From an uncultured Collinsella sp. (GTDB taxonomy: Bacteria > Actinomycetota > Coriobacteriia > Coriobacteriales > Coriobacteriaceae): DNA of 64,000 nucleotides. The translations under genes and the position numbers were made by a program. Positions within the stretch are counted from its first letter, which is position 1. Every line of letters begins with the position of its first letter. The stretch is taken from NCBI GenBank assembly GCA_905213265.1, contig CAJMHR010000002.1:23058-87057 (forward strand). The letters are read 5' to 3'. The notes under the pieces are model-generated. The model was not told the origin of the DNA, searched no databases, and saw nothing but the letters and a program-made list of their open reading frames with translations. This document shows, one piece after another, positions 43,601 to 52,205 of the stretch.

Positions 43601-43671
43601 TAAGTTGCGGTGAAATGGGGACTGTTTTGCGGCTTTAGCTGCATAAACAGTCCCCATTTCACCGCAACTTA
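43601..43671. repeat. TTGCGGTGG palindrome, copy 3
   Basis: Perfect 27-base arms (43601-43627 and 43645-43671) share the outer core AAGTTGCGGTGAAAT with copies 1 and 2, but have their own inner arm GGGGACTGTTT. The loop region also pairs (TGC with GCA). It lies between convergent genes. Confidence 0.82.
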
Positions 43672-43678
43672 GGTTGGG

Positions 43679-44641
43679 TTAGCGGGTGGGGTGCCAGACG
43701 TGAAGGGCTCCGCCGAGGACGTCCACCTCGATGCGCGAGGCGACAACGGGCTCGCCGTCGGCCTGGATGGGGTAGTCGGGCTCCTCAAAAGTGAGCTCGG
43801 CATGGCGGCAGCGGCGCATGCGAACCGGCGGCAACTTGGTATGGTGGCCGTCCTTGGCCGAAAGGAACATGGGCAGGGCTACCGCGCGAGGGACGGGGCC
43901 GCAGGCGTAGCAGACGTCGAGCATGCCGTCGCAGGGGTCGGCATCGGGACAGATGCGATAGCCCGAGCCATAGGTAGGGCCCAGCTGAATCGCCATGATG
44001 ATCGCCCTCACGCGCTCGGCAGGCGTCCCGTCAAAGCTGACTGTCATGGGGTAGTTGCGATAGCGAAGGCCAAACTGCTCTAGTCCCGAAAGAGTGTAGA
44101 GCGGCGCGCCGGTGAGACCCGTCTTTTTGCGCAGCTCGGTGGTGCCCAGGCCGATGGCGGCATCGATGCCGATCGAAAGCGTTTGGTCGTAGTACTCGAC
44201 GATCGCCTCGCCGCTGCCGCTTGCGGGGTTCCATGAGCGAATGCGCCCGATGTCCTGACGCTGCAGCTCGCAGGTGAGCAGCGCGCCAAAATCCTTGCCG
44301 GAGAAATCATCGATACCGAGCGTTTGGGCAAAATCGTTGCCGGAGCCTACGGGCAGGACGGCAAGAGCGGGGCGGGCGTCCTCCTTTTGCGTCATAAGCC
44401 CGTTGACGACCTCGTGGATCACGCCGTCGCCGCCGAGTGCGATAACGGTACGATAGCCCTGAGCCTGTGCGGCCAGCTCCTTGGCGTGTCCCATGTGCTC
44501 GGTTAGCACCAGATCAAACTGGGATGCGCGCGCGGTCATATCCAAAAAGCGTTGCAGGCGCTCGGCAACTTCGCGCGCCGCGCCCGACTGGGCGGCAGGA
44601 TTGGCGATGATGAGCGTGCGGCCAAAATCAGTTGCGTGCAT
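43679..44641 (-). CDS. Diacylglycerol kinase family lipid kinase
   Basis: This 320-residue protein belongs to the DAGK catalytic family (DgkB/YegS/BmrU). It phosphorylates diacylglycerol or a related lipid at the inner membrane face. The nucleotide motif VIALGGDGVIHEVVNGLM and VLPVGSGNDFAQTLGI are clear, and the second beta domain with the C-terminal QADGEPV follows. I start at the ATG at 44641, with GGGAG upstream; a longer frame to 44713 is possible. It follows the ClC gene on the same strand with 87 bases between. Confidence 0.88.
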   Translation of the reverse strand: MHATDFGRTLIIANPAAQSGAAREVAERLQRFLDMTARASQFDLVLTEHMGHAKELAAQAQGYRTVIALGGDGVIHEVVNGLMTQKEDARPALAVLPVGSGNDFAQTLGIDDFSGKDFGALLTCELQRQDIGRIRSWNPASGSGEAIVEYYDQTLSIGIDAAIGLGTTELRKKTGLTGAPLYTLSGLEQFGLRYRNYPMTVSFDGTPAERVRAIIMAIQLGPTYGSGYRICPDADPCDGMLDVCYACGPVPRAVALPMFLSAKDGHHTKLPPVRMRRCRHAELTFEEPDYPIQADGEPVVASRIEVDVLGGALHVWHPTR

Positions 44642-44728
44642 GGGGCGACTCCCGGCGTATGACGTGACGGTGCGGTCGCGCTCAGGTCGAATTGCCCCCG
44701 ATTGTGGCTGCACGGCGAATATTTACGT

Positions 44729-46150
44729 CTACTCTATCAGGTCGTTGTGGCGCTCGATAGCCTCTGCCACCGTGCCGCCCTCGTCCACAATAAGCGAGCG
44801 GCGTTTGGGCGAGACAATGCGCTGTGCGGGATATACGCCGCGGTGGCCGCCGGCGAGATAGCTGATAAACGCCACGATCACGAAGAAGCCGGCGGCCGTG
44901 CCGTGGAACAGGTCGATGGCCATCATACAGGTGGTGATGGGTACGTTAAGGCCGGCGCAGAACACGCCGAGCATGCCGAGAGCCGCCAGAAAGCTGGGGT
45001 CGATTCCGACGAGGCAGCCGATCCAGCCGCCGAGCGCAGCACCGATGCCAAACAGGGGCGTGACCTCGCCGCCTTGGAAGCCCGCACCCAGGGTAAGCGC
45101 CGTCACCACGAGCTTGATGGCTGCGTCGGCAAGGGTCGTGTTACCGGCGAACCCGGCGCCCGAGAGCCAGGTGGCAAGGCCGGCATACTTCCAAGCGTCG
45201 AGCATCGCGTATGCCGCGAGCACCACGAGCGCGCCCACGAGTGCGCGAGCAAGGTAATTGGTGATAAAGCGACCGTACAGGCTCTTGACGGTTCGAACCG
45301 ACCACGCAAAGAGGCGTGCCGTCAGACCGAAGATGATGGCGCTGATAACAACGATGACGACCGTTTTGGGCGTCATGGCGGGAACGCTGGCGATGACATT
45401 CGCTTCGTACTCGGTACCCAGGGCGATTGATGTAAAGTAGCCGGTAAACGAGGCGACCAGGCAGTAAATGCCCGCGGTGTAGTCAATCTTGCCGATAAAG
45501 CACATCTCCATGCCAAAGAAAGCTCCGGCAAGGGGCGAACCGAATACGGCACCAAAGGCCGACGAGATGCCGGCGAGCATGAGGTCGTGGTGGTCATGCT
45601 TTTTGAGGTGGGCGAGGCTCGAGATGTTGCTGGCGATGGTGCCGCCGATCTGCACTGCGGCCCCCTCGCGACCGGCCGATCCGCCCGTTAGGTGTGTGAG
45701 CGTGGAGCACACAAACGTGAGGACGGCCATGCGCATATGGATGAGGCGTGTGCCCAGAGCGGAGTCGATGACCAGGTTGTTGCCACGCTTTGCGGCGAGA
45801 CCGTGGTTCTTGTAGACCCATGCGGTGGCCATGCCCACAACGGGAAGCAGCGCGTAAATCCACGCATGGTGCTCGCGATAGTCGGTCGCGATATTCAGCG
45901 AGGCCAAAAACGCCCAAGCGGCAACGCCCATGGCGAGCGAGACGATGACGACGAGTGCGAGCAACTTAGCGCTCGCGAGTAGGTTGCGGGCGTTGCGGCG
46001 CGTGTCGGCAGCCAAGAGATGCTCGGAGCGGGTAAGTTGATGCCTGCCTGCCGTAATGACGTCGTTCAGGGAGAAAAAGCCGCCGTCGTCGAGCGGCTGG
46101 GAATGATCCTGCGCCTCGTTTGCGCTTTCGGGTTTGTCGTTATGAGCCAT
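44729..46150 (-). CDS. ClC family chloride/anion channel or antiporter
   Basis: This 473-residue membrane protein has about 10-12 hydrophobic segments in the ClC fold. Pore motifs are GGSAGREGAAVQIGG (gating Glu in GREG), FGSPLAGAFFGMEM and GAGFQGGEVTPLFGIG. The usual GREGP is GREGA, and GSGIP is not seen, features that point away from classic chloride types and perhaps toward the fluoride-exporting CLC-F branch, although no fluoride riboswitch precedes it. There are no CBS domains. The ATG at 46150 has AGAGGAA upstream. Ion specificity is uncertain. Confidence 0.83.
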   Translation of the reverse strand: MAHNDKPESANEAQDHSQPLDDGGFFSLNDVITAGRHQLTRSEHLLAADTRRNARNLLASAKLLALVVIVSLAMGVAAWAFLASLNIATDYREHHAWIYALLPVVGMATAWVYKNHGLAAKRGNNLVIDSALGTRLIHMRMAVLTFVCSTLTHLTGGSAGREGAAVQIGGTIASNISSLAHLKKHDHHDLMLAGISSAFGAVFGSPLAGAFFGMEMCFIGKIDYTAGIYCLVASFTGYFTSIALGTEYEANVIASVPAMTPKTVVIVVISAIIFGLTARLFAWSVRTVKSLYGRFITNYLARALVGALVVLAAYAMLDAWKYAGLATWLSGAGFAGNTTLADAAIKLVVTALTLGAGFQGGEVTPLFGIGAALGGWIGCLVGIDPSFLAALGMLGVFCAGLNVPITTCMMAIDLFHGTAAGFFVIVAFISYLAGGHRGVYPAQRIVSPKRRSLIVDEGGTVAEAIERHNDLIE

Positions 46151-46359
46151 ACGTTCCTCTTTTAGGTTGCAACGCAAGCATTATAAAACGCGGCAAACGC
46201 GACGAGCCGGTGGGTTGGTTTCCATTCTGTTTCGCGGCCTGCAACCGACAGGTGTATTTGCGGGTACAGGCCGAGTCGCGGTCGTGCGTCGGGGATTATA
46301 CTGAGACAAGCATAAAGAATTGGCGCCCCTGTTGTGCGCCGTGGCATTAAGAGGTGCAT

Positions 46360-47622
46360 ATGGCAGAGAAACTCATTCCGCTGGAGGACGCGCAGTCGAT
46401 TGTTCTGTCACACGTTGCTCCGACCGATCTCGTCGAGATTCCCGTGTGGCAGGCAGCTGGTTTTCCCTTGGCCGAGGATGCTGTGGCCGATATCGACATC
46501 TCGCCGTTTGCCAACAGCGCCATGGACGGGTATGCCGTGCGCTCGGCGGACTTGGCGCAGGCGTCTGGTGAGACGCCGGTGACGCTCGACGTTATCGGAC
46601 ACGAGGCCGCGGGTCATGTGTTTGAGGGTGCTCTTGGCCCGGGCGAGACGGTCCGCATTATGACAGGTGCGCCGGTGCCCGAGGGTGCCGGCGCCGTAGT
46701 GAAATACGAGATCGTCGAGGTGCTCGACGGTGACGGCAACGAGGGCTCGCACGTTCTCTTCTCGGCGCCTGCCAAGGTAGGGGAGAACGTTCGCTCTGCC
46801 GCCGAGGAGGCCCATGCCGGCGATGTTGTGATGCATGCCGGCGAGGTCGTGGCCCCGGCGGGCGCCGGCTTGCTGGCAAGCGCCGGATACGCGAGCGTGA
46901 AGGTACATGCCGCTCCGCGCGTGGGCATTATCTCGCTGGGCACGGAACTGGTCGCACCGAGTAAGGTACCGGCGCGCGGTCAGATTCGCGATTCCAACTC
47001 CTCGGCGCTGATGGCCGAGGCGCTCGATGCCGGGGCAGATCCGGTGTTCTACGGTATTGCGCCCGACGATGAGCAGGCGATTGCCGAGCTGGTGCATCGC
47101 GCCACGCGAGAGTGCGATTTTGTCATTACAAGTGGTGGCGCCTCGGCGGGCGATTACGACTACGTGACGGCGCTCGTCCGGCGCGAGGGCGAGGTGCTGT
47201 TCGATCGCATCTCGATGCGTCCGGGCAAGGCCATCACGTTTGGCTTGCTCGGGGGTAAGCCCTACCTGGGGCTTTCAGGCAATCCGGCCGCGGCGTATGT
47301 GGGCTTTGAGATGCTTGCCCGTCCGGCGATTCGCAAGATGCGCGGTTTTTCCGAGGGTGCGCGTTCCGTGCAGCAGGCGACGCTCACGCACGGCGTGAAA
47401 AAGCGCCAGGACCGACGCTTCTTCGATCGCGCCACGGTTTTGCGCGACCCCGAGACCGGTGAGCTGTTGGTGACCGAGGCCAAGACGCAGAATTCGGCGC
47501 TGCTCGGCACGATGCAGCGGTCCAACTGCCTGCTGCGTATTGACGAAGGACCGTGCGAGCTCAAGGCGGGCGACGTCGTGGGTGTCGTGCGTGTCGACCT
47601 GCCCGAGGGCACGGTGTTGTAG
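46360..47622 (+). CDS. moeA: Molybdopterin molybdenumtransferase MoeA
   Basis: MoeA inserts molybdate into adenylylated molybdopterin to give molybdenum cofactor. The 420-residue protein has the domain I-II segment SPFANSAMDGYAVRS, GAPVPEGAGAVV, the MoCF domain with TSGGASAGDYDYV and FGLLGGKPYLGLSGNPAA, and the C-terminal beta domain. The ATG at 46360 has AAGAGG upstream. It is the first of five co-directional molybdenum genes (moeA-mogA-modA-modB-modC); ten bases separate it from mogA. Confidence 0.95.
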   Translation: MAEKLIPLEDAQSIVLSHVAPTDLVEIPVWQAAGFPLAEDAVADIDISPFANSAMDGYAVRSADLAQASGETPVTLDVIGHEAAGHVFEGALGPGETVRIMTGAPVPEGAGAVVKYEIVEVLDGDGNEGSHVLFSAPAKVGENVRSAAEEAHAGDVVMHAGEVVAPAGAGLLASAGYASVKVHAAPRVGIISLGTELVAPSKVPARGQIRDSNSSALMAEALDAGADPVFYGIAPDDEQAIAELVHRATRECDFVITSGGASAGDYDYVTALVRREGEVLFDRISMRPGKAITFGLLGGKPYLGLSGNPAAAYVGFEMLARPAIRKMRGFSEGARSVQQATLTHGVKKRQDRRFFDRATVLRDPETGELLVTEAKTQNSALLGTMQRSNCLLRIDEGPCELKAGDVVGVVRVDLPEGTVL

Positions 47623-47632
47623 GAGGAAGACT

Positions 47633-48112
47633 ATGGAGTTGAAGATTTCGATCGTGACGTGCTCGGATACGCGCGATCTTGCTCAGGACGAGGCTGGAGC
47701 CGCACTCGAGGAACTTATCAAGGCGCAGGGCTGGACGGTCGTCTCACATGTGGTCGTGCGCGACGACGCCAGCGAGATCGGTGATGCCATTGTGGAAGCT
47801 GCCGATGAGTGCCACGCCAATGTCGTGCTCACCTGTGGCGGCACGGGACTTTCGATGCGCGACGTGACGCCCGAGGCGACGCGTGCCGTCTGCGACCGCG
47901 ATGTGCCGGGTGTTGCAGAGGCAATCCGTGCGTACTCCATGACCAAGACGCGCCGCGCTATGCTCTCGCGCGCTATTTGCATGCAACGAGGTCATACGCT
48001 TGTCGTAAACTTTCCCGGTTCTACGAAGGCCGCCCGCGAAAGCTGGGAGGCCATAGCAGACCAGCTGGAGCATGCGGCTCAGATGACAGCGGGCGGCGGA
48101 CATACCAACTAA
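47633..48112 (+). CDS. mogA: Molybdopterin adenylyltransferase MogA/MoaB
   Basis: This cytoplasmic protein adenylylates molybdopterin before metal insertion by MoeA. In 159 residues it has the MoCF motif LTCGGTGLSMRDVTPEAT and NFPGSTKAARESWEA. AGGAGGAAG precedes the ATG at 47633. MogA and MoaB cannot be told apart with confidence from sequence alone. It is translated right after moeA and closed by a terminator, so modABC begins a new transcript. Confidence 0.92.
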   Translation: MELKISIVTCSDTRDLAQDEAGAALEELIKAQGWTVVSHVVVRDDASEIGDAIVEAADECHANVVLTCGGTGLSMRDVTPEATRAVCDRDVPGVAEAIRAYSMTKTRRAMLSRAICMQRGHTLVVNFPGSTKAARESWEAIADQLEHAAQMTAGGGHTN

Positions 48113-48124
48113 GCGGTTTACCTG

Positions 48125-48162
48125 CGGCGGGGCGACCTGAACGGCTGCTCCGCCTTTGTTTT
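48125..48162 (+). terminator. Terminator after mogA
   Basis: GGCGGGGC pairs with GCTCCGCC (one mismatch) and is followed by TTTGTTTT. Confidence 0.7.
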
Positions 48163-48202
48163 CCGCCGAAGCGACGCCGAGGTGCACGGCAACTCGAAAC
48201 TA

Positions 48203-48255
48203 TATTCTCCGGCGAGAATAATTTCTCACTATCATTATTCGCGCGTAAGTATAAT
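48203..48255 (+). promoter_or_regulatory. Putative operator palindromes and -10 box of modABC
   Basis: TATTCTC-CGGC-GAGAATA (48203-48220) is a perfect palindrome, and GAATAAT..ATTATTC (48216-48240) is a second that shares half of it. TATAAT follows at 48250-48255. The arrangement suggests a repressor or activator site just upstream of the molybdate transport promoter. Confidence 0.5.
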
Positions 48256-48315
48256 CTAGTAACAGAATAAAGCCTGCGGCGGGGTGCCCGGGCATAGCGT
48301 TCGAAAGGGTTGAAT

Positions 48316-49191
48316 ATGTTCGATATGGTTTCACGCCGCGGTTTTGTCTCGCTTTCTGCTGCCGCTGCCGCCGGCCTTGGCCTTGCCGGCTGCTCGGGCA
48401 ACAAGACGTCCGAGCCCGCTGGCTCCGATGTCGGCTCCGCCAAGTCTTCCTCTAAGAAGAAGGCTGTCGAGCTGCAGGTCTTTGCCGCCAACTCGCTCGA
48501 GAAAGCTCTGCCCGAGGTTCAGGAGCTCTACGCCGAGCAGACCGGCACCACGTTTGCCGACACGCAGTTTAAGGCGTCTGGCGACCTGGTCGAGCAGATG
48601 CGCGCCGGTGCCGCCGTCGACGTGCTCATCACGGCCTCCAAGGGCACCATGGACGACGCCGAGGCCGCCGAGCTCGTCGATACCGATACCCGCGAGGACA
48701 TGTTCGTCAACGACCTCGTGATCATTCGCGCCGAGGGCTCCGACACCAGGGTCGAGGCCATCGCCGACGTCGCGAATCTGGACGGCAAGATCGCCATTGG
48801 CGACGCCAAGACCGTTCCCGCCGGCAAGTACGCCAACCAGGCGCTGGCCTCCGTGGGCCTCTACACCGGCACCGAGGGCGACGACGGCGAGTATGCGCCC
48901 GAGATCGCCGACAAGGTGGCCCTGGCCGACAAAGTTGGTACCGCCGCCGCCTATGTGTCCACGGGCGACTGCGTGGCTGGCTTTGTCTACAGCTCCGATA
49001 TCTTCCGCTACGACGGCATCGAGGAGGCCTTCGTGTGCCCCGAGGATTCGCACAAGCCCATCGTGTACCCGGGTGCCGTTGCCGAGAGCTCCGAGCACGC
49101 CGACGAGGCCAAGGCGTTTATCGACTTTTGCCTGACCAACAAAAAGGCCCAGAAGATTTGGGCCAAGTACGGCTTTGAGCTTTCCGCGTAG
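48316..49191 (+). CDS. modA: Molybdate ABC transporter substrate-binding lipoprotein ModA
   Basis: ModA binds molybdate or tungstate outside the cell. The 291-residue protein has a twin-arginine signal (SRRGFVSLSAAAAAG) ending in a lipobox LAGC, so it is probably exported folded and lipid-anchored. The mature part has VFAANSLEKALPEV, GAAVDVLITASKGTMD, NDLVIIRAEG, AIGDAKTVPAGKYA and AAYVSTGDCVAGFVYSSD, all ModA segments. GAAAGGG precedes the ATG at 48316. It heads modA-modB-modC. Confidence 0.93.
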   Translation: MFDMVSRRGFVSLSAAAAAGLGLAGCSGNKTSEPAGSDVGSAKSSSKKKAVELQVFAANSLEKALPEVQELYAEQTGTTFADTQFKASGDLVEQMRAGAAVDVLITASKGTMDDAEAAELVDTDTREDMFVNDLVIIRAEGSDTRVEAIADVANLDGKIAIGDAKTVPAGKYANQALASVGLYTGTEGDDGEYAPEIADKVALADKVGTAAAYVSTGDCVAGFVYSSDIFRYDGIEEAFVCPEDSHKPIVYPGAVAESSEHADEAKAFIDFCLTNKKAQKIWAKYGFELSA

Positions 49192-49259
49192 TGCGGCTTG
49201 GCGCGATAATTCCATCGTTTTGTGTTTAACTCCGTCCTTGTATTCGCTTGGAGCTTTTC

Positions 49260-50702
49260 GTGCTTAATAGATTCCGCATGTTTGTCGCCTGTGCTCTGAC
49301 CTTCGCGCTTTGCTGGGTGCCGGGATTTGCATTTGCTGGGGACGCTGAGGACGGGGCCCAGAACGCTGCGACCGCTCATGGGCTTTCCTATGGGATTGAG
49401 GGTTTTGAACGGTTGGCCAAGGGGACCGCTCGTGCCATGGAGGGCCAGCCTGAGGGCTACCGGTTTCCCGTTGACGAGGACGTGGACCTTGTAGTGGCGC
49501 CTGCTGCCGATCGCGTTGTGGTGTGGATATCGCCCAAAGCGGTCGAGAAGTATGGATTGGGTCCGCAGGACAACGAGTGCGTATCGGGTCTCAAGGCCCT
49601 CGTCTGTGAGCTCGACAGCGCAAACTGCATGGGAGGTGCGCAGCTAGGGGACGTGGATCTTCCTTGGTATGTCACGGCGGAAACAACGTTTGATGCCGGC
49701 GGGTATACCTATGGCTTTGACGAGCGCGGTGCGGATGGGGACCGCTATGTGGTGATTGCATCAGCCTCGGGTGATGCCAAGGGCGGCGCGCGTTGGCTTG
49801 ATAGCGCTCAAATGGTAGAGGCATCGTCTGTCGTGTTGCGGGATGAGCAAGGCCCCTTGACCTCTCTGGCCTCCTTTTTGAGCGACATCGACTATCGTCC
49901 GTTTTGGGTGTCCATTAAAACGAGCGGCCTTGCCCTGCTGATCTCCTTTGCGCTGGGCCTGTTCGCCGCGTGGAAGACTATGGGTACCTCGAGTCGCATC
50001 AAGGGCCTGCTCGATTCGGTCTTTACGATTCCTATGGTGCTGCCGCCCACGGTTTGCGGCTTTCTGCTCCTCATGCTGTTTGGCCGCTCGACCGGGGTGG
50101 GCCAGTGGCTTATCGCGCACGGCGTCTCGATCGTCTTTACGTGGCCCGCGGCGGTGATATCTGCCGTGGTGGTGTCGTTTCCCCTGGTCTACCGTACGGC
50201 ACTCGGAGCCTTCGAGAGCCTCGACACGCAGATGCTCGACGCCGCGCGAACCTTGGGATGGTCCGAACGTCGCATATTTACCAAGCTTATGATGCCGCTT
50301 GGTTGGCCCTCCATCGCCGCCGGCACGGTACTCGCCTTTGCCCGCGCGATGGGCGAGTTTGGCTGCACGCTGTTCTTTGCGGGCAACTATGCCGGCATTA
50401 CGCAGACCATTCCCATCGCCATCTACTTTGAGTGGATGGGCGGCAACACGTCGGTGGCCCTTTTTTGGGTCGCCGTTGTGATCGTGTTTAGTTTTCTGGT
50501 CATCCTGTTCATCAACATGTACACCGCTCATTCGCAAAAGTATCGCGAGCGGGGCCTTTCGCGTTCGGAGCGCAAGCAGGTCAAACAGCTGGGCGGCCAG
50601 ACCGATTCGCTCGACCCAGTCGGCGGCGATGCGCTGCGTATCGATCGCGAGGCGCTGGCCGAGCTCATGCGCGATGATGCCGCTTTGCAGGGAGGTCGAT
50701 AG
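49260..50702 (+). CDS. modB: Molybdate ABC transporter permease ModB with large N-terminal domain
   Basis: The C-terminal half (about 215-440) is a normal ModB permease with five or six helices and the coupling motif DAARTLGWSERRIFTKLMMP. Ahead of it lies an extra region of about 200 residues: a signal-like helix (MFVACALTFALCWVPGFAFA) and an extracytoplasmic domain, which ordinary ModB (about 225 residues) lacks. A cytoplasmic tail of about 50 residues also follows. GTG at 49260, with TTGGAG six bases upstream, is the likely start; ATG at 49278 is an alternative. The gene is four bases from modC. Confidence 0.88.
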   Translation: MLNRFRMFVACALTFALCWVPGFAFAGDAEDGAQNAATAHGLSYGIEGFERLAKGTARAMEGQPEGYRFPVDEDVDLVVAPAADRVVVWISPKAVEKYGLGPQDNECVSGLKALVCELDSANCMGGAQLGDVDLPWYVTAETTFDAGGYTYGFDERGADGDRYVVIASASGDAKGGARWLDSAQMVEASSVVLRDEQGPLTSLASFLSDIDYRPFWVSIKTSGLALLISFALGLFAAWKTMGTSSRIKGLLDSVFTIPMVLPPTVCGFLLLMLFGRSTGVGQWLIAHGVSIVFTWPAAVISAVVVSFPLVYRTALGAFESLDTQMLDAARTLGWSERRIFTKLMMPLGWPSIAAGTVLAFARAMGEFGCTLFFAGNYAGITQTIPIAIYFEWMGGNTSVALFWVAVVIVFSFLVILFINMYTAHSQKYRERGLSRSERKQVKQLGGQTDSLDPVGGDALRIDREALAELMRDDAALQGGR

Positions 50703-50705
50703 GCC

Positions 50706-51776
50706 ATGTCGCTCGTTCTGGATATCAAAAAGCGCTATCCCGGGTTTATGCTCGACATGCAGCTTGAGGCCGGCGAGGAGCGCGTGGCGCTGCTCGGCGC
50801 CTCCGGATGCGGCAAGAGCTGCACGCTGCGCTGCATTGCCGGTGTGGAGACGCCCGACGAGGGCAAGATCGTCGTCAACGGCGTGACCTTTTTTGACTCG
50901 GAGGCGGGCATCAACCTGTCGCCCCAGGAGCGAAAATGCGCCCTGTTGTTCCAAAACTATCAGCTGTTCCCCAACATGACGGTGGCCGATAACGTATGCG
51001 CCGGTGTAAAGGGCGCGGGCGACGCCGCTGCGCGCAAAAAGCTCGCCGAGCGTTATCTGGGTATTTTCGGTCTGGCCGATTTTGCCGACCGCTATCCCGC
51101 GCGTCTCTCGGGCGGCCAGCAGCAGCGCGTGGCGCTTGCCCGCATGGTGGCGGCACACCCGGGCATCTTTATGTTCGACGAGCCCATGAGCGCGCTCGAT
51201 TCCTATCTTAAGAGCGCGCTCGAGCAAAACATGCTCGACCTGTTCGATGTGTGCAACCGCACCGTGCTCTACGTGAGCCACGACATCGACGAAGCGTGCC
51301 GCCTGTGCCAGCGTATCTGCGTGATGCATAACGGGCGTGTGGAGGAGATCGGCTCTGTTGAGGACGTGGTCCGCCGTCCGAAGACGCTGGCGGCACTGCG
51401 CCTGACGGGCTGCAAGAACACAAGCCGGGCGCGCAAGATCGGGTCTCAGGAAGTTGAAGCCCTGGACTGGGGTATGACCTTTAACGTGGGCCATGAGGTT
51501 CCCGATAACGTGGCGTACCTCGGTATTCGTGCGAGCTACTTCCATGTTGACAATCGCGCGGAGCGCGGTCGCAACAGCTACGATTTGCACGTGGCCCGAG
51601 TGAGCGATTCGCGCTTTGAGCGCCTGGTGCTGCTGGACGTGCCGCGTGCTGATGCGCCCACACGTCTGCAGTGGAAGGTCAACAAAGTGAACGTAGCCGC
51701 CGACGGACTGCCGCAGGCCGACGAGACCCTGCGCATGCACTTCGATGCGAGTAGGATTCACCTGGTTTGTCGATAG
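50706..51776 (+). CDS. modC: Molybdate ABC transporter ATP-binding protein ModC
   Basis: ModC energises molybdate import. The 356-residue protein has Walker A LLGASGCGKS, Q-loop LLFQNYQLFPNM, signature RLSGGQQQR, Walker B IFMFDEP and switch His in YVSHDIDEA. After the ATPase domain (about 1-225) comes a C-terminal region of 130 residues that may be a divergent MOP-type regulatory domain, as in E. coli ModC, though I see no clear MOP motif. GGGAGG stands upstream of the ATG. A terminator follows. Confidence 0.93.
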   Translation: MSLVLDIKKRYPGFMLDMQLEAGEERVALLGASGCGKSCTLRCIAGVETPDEGKIVVNGVTFFDSEAGINLSPQERKCALLFQNYQLFPNMTVADNVCAGVKGAGDAAARKKLAERYLGIFGLADFADRYPARLSGGQQQRVALARMVAAHPGIFMFDEPMSALDSYLKSALEQNMLDLFDVCNRTVLYVSHDIDEACRLCQRICVMHNGRVEEIGSVEDVVRRPKTLAALRLTGCKNTSRARKIGSQEVEALDWGMTFNVGHEVPDNVAYLGIRASYFHVDNRAERGRNSYDLHVARVSDSRFERLVLLDVPRADAPTRLQWKVNKVNVAADGLPQADETLRMHFDASRIHLVCR

Positions 51777-51787
51777 CGCCGGGTAAT

Positions 51788-51821
51788 GCCGCCGGGGATA
51801 TAAGCCTTGGCGGCTTTGTCT
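51788..51821 (+). terminator. Terminator after modC
   Basis: GCCGCC pairs with GGCGGC around a 15-base loop, followed by TTTGTCTT. Confidence 0.65.
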
Positions 51822-51909
51822 TGCCGCTCGCCGAATGAGGGATGACAATCTCTTATCAATCAAGATAATTATTTATTAAACGACGGCACACGACACTGTC
51901 GTACGAATG

Positions 51910-51941
51910 TCAACGGTGTTCGCATGGTCGATGACCGTTGA
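51910..51941 (+). promoter_or_regulatory. Inverted repeat upstream of the double-cubane cluster
   Basis: TCAACGGT and ACCGTTGA are perfect eight-base arms with a 16-base spacer, and GTTGA is repeated again at 51946. Just before it ACGACA-C-TGTCGT (51890-51902) is another palindrome. These lie in an AT-rich gap ahead of a strongly led small ORF, as expected for a regulated promoter. Confidence 0.4.
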
Positions 51942-51977
51942 TATAGTTGACCTTATCTTGTAAAGGAGGGTGCGCAC

Positions 51978-52046
51978 ATGCCGCAGATGACATACATTCG
52001 CCGCGTTGCCGCGCGCGCCCTGTATATGGCTCGGAGCCGCATATGA
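51978..52046 (+). CDS. Possible 22-residue leader ORF before the double-cubane gene
   Basis: AAAGGAGGG, a near-perfect ribosome site, stands seven bases before an ATG that opens 22 codons (MPQMTYIRRVAARALYMARS then RI, stop TGA). The peptide is basic and rich in Arg and Met. The next gene starts 160 bases later. It could be a regulatory leader or a tiny protein. The remainder of the 429-base gap holds the modC terminator, the inverted repeats and an unassigned leader. Confidence 0.4.
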   Translation: MPQMTYIRRVAARALYMARSRI

Positions 52047-52205
52047 GCAGGTATGTTCACGGCTCCGGGAGAGACGACGCACAACTAAATAATCGACCGC
52101 AAAGCAGGTTCCCTAAAATTCCGGGTTTGAGCACGGCCGGGCAATCGCCGTCCGTCGTGCATCGATACCGCTGTTATCCGTTTTTGGTTCGAGAGGGGAA
52201 CCATC

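Noticed and set aside
46151..46330. Fluoride riboswitch upstream of the ClC gene
   Set aside because: No GATGG or pseudoknot core is visible on the minus strand.
49761..51863. 700-codon open frame on the minus strand opposite modB and modC
   Set aside because: It is a GC-bias shadow with Arg/His-rich composition and no domain, overlapping two clear transporter genes.
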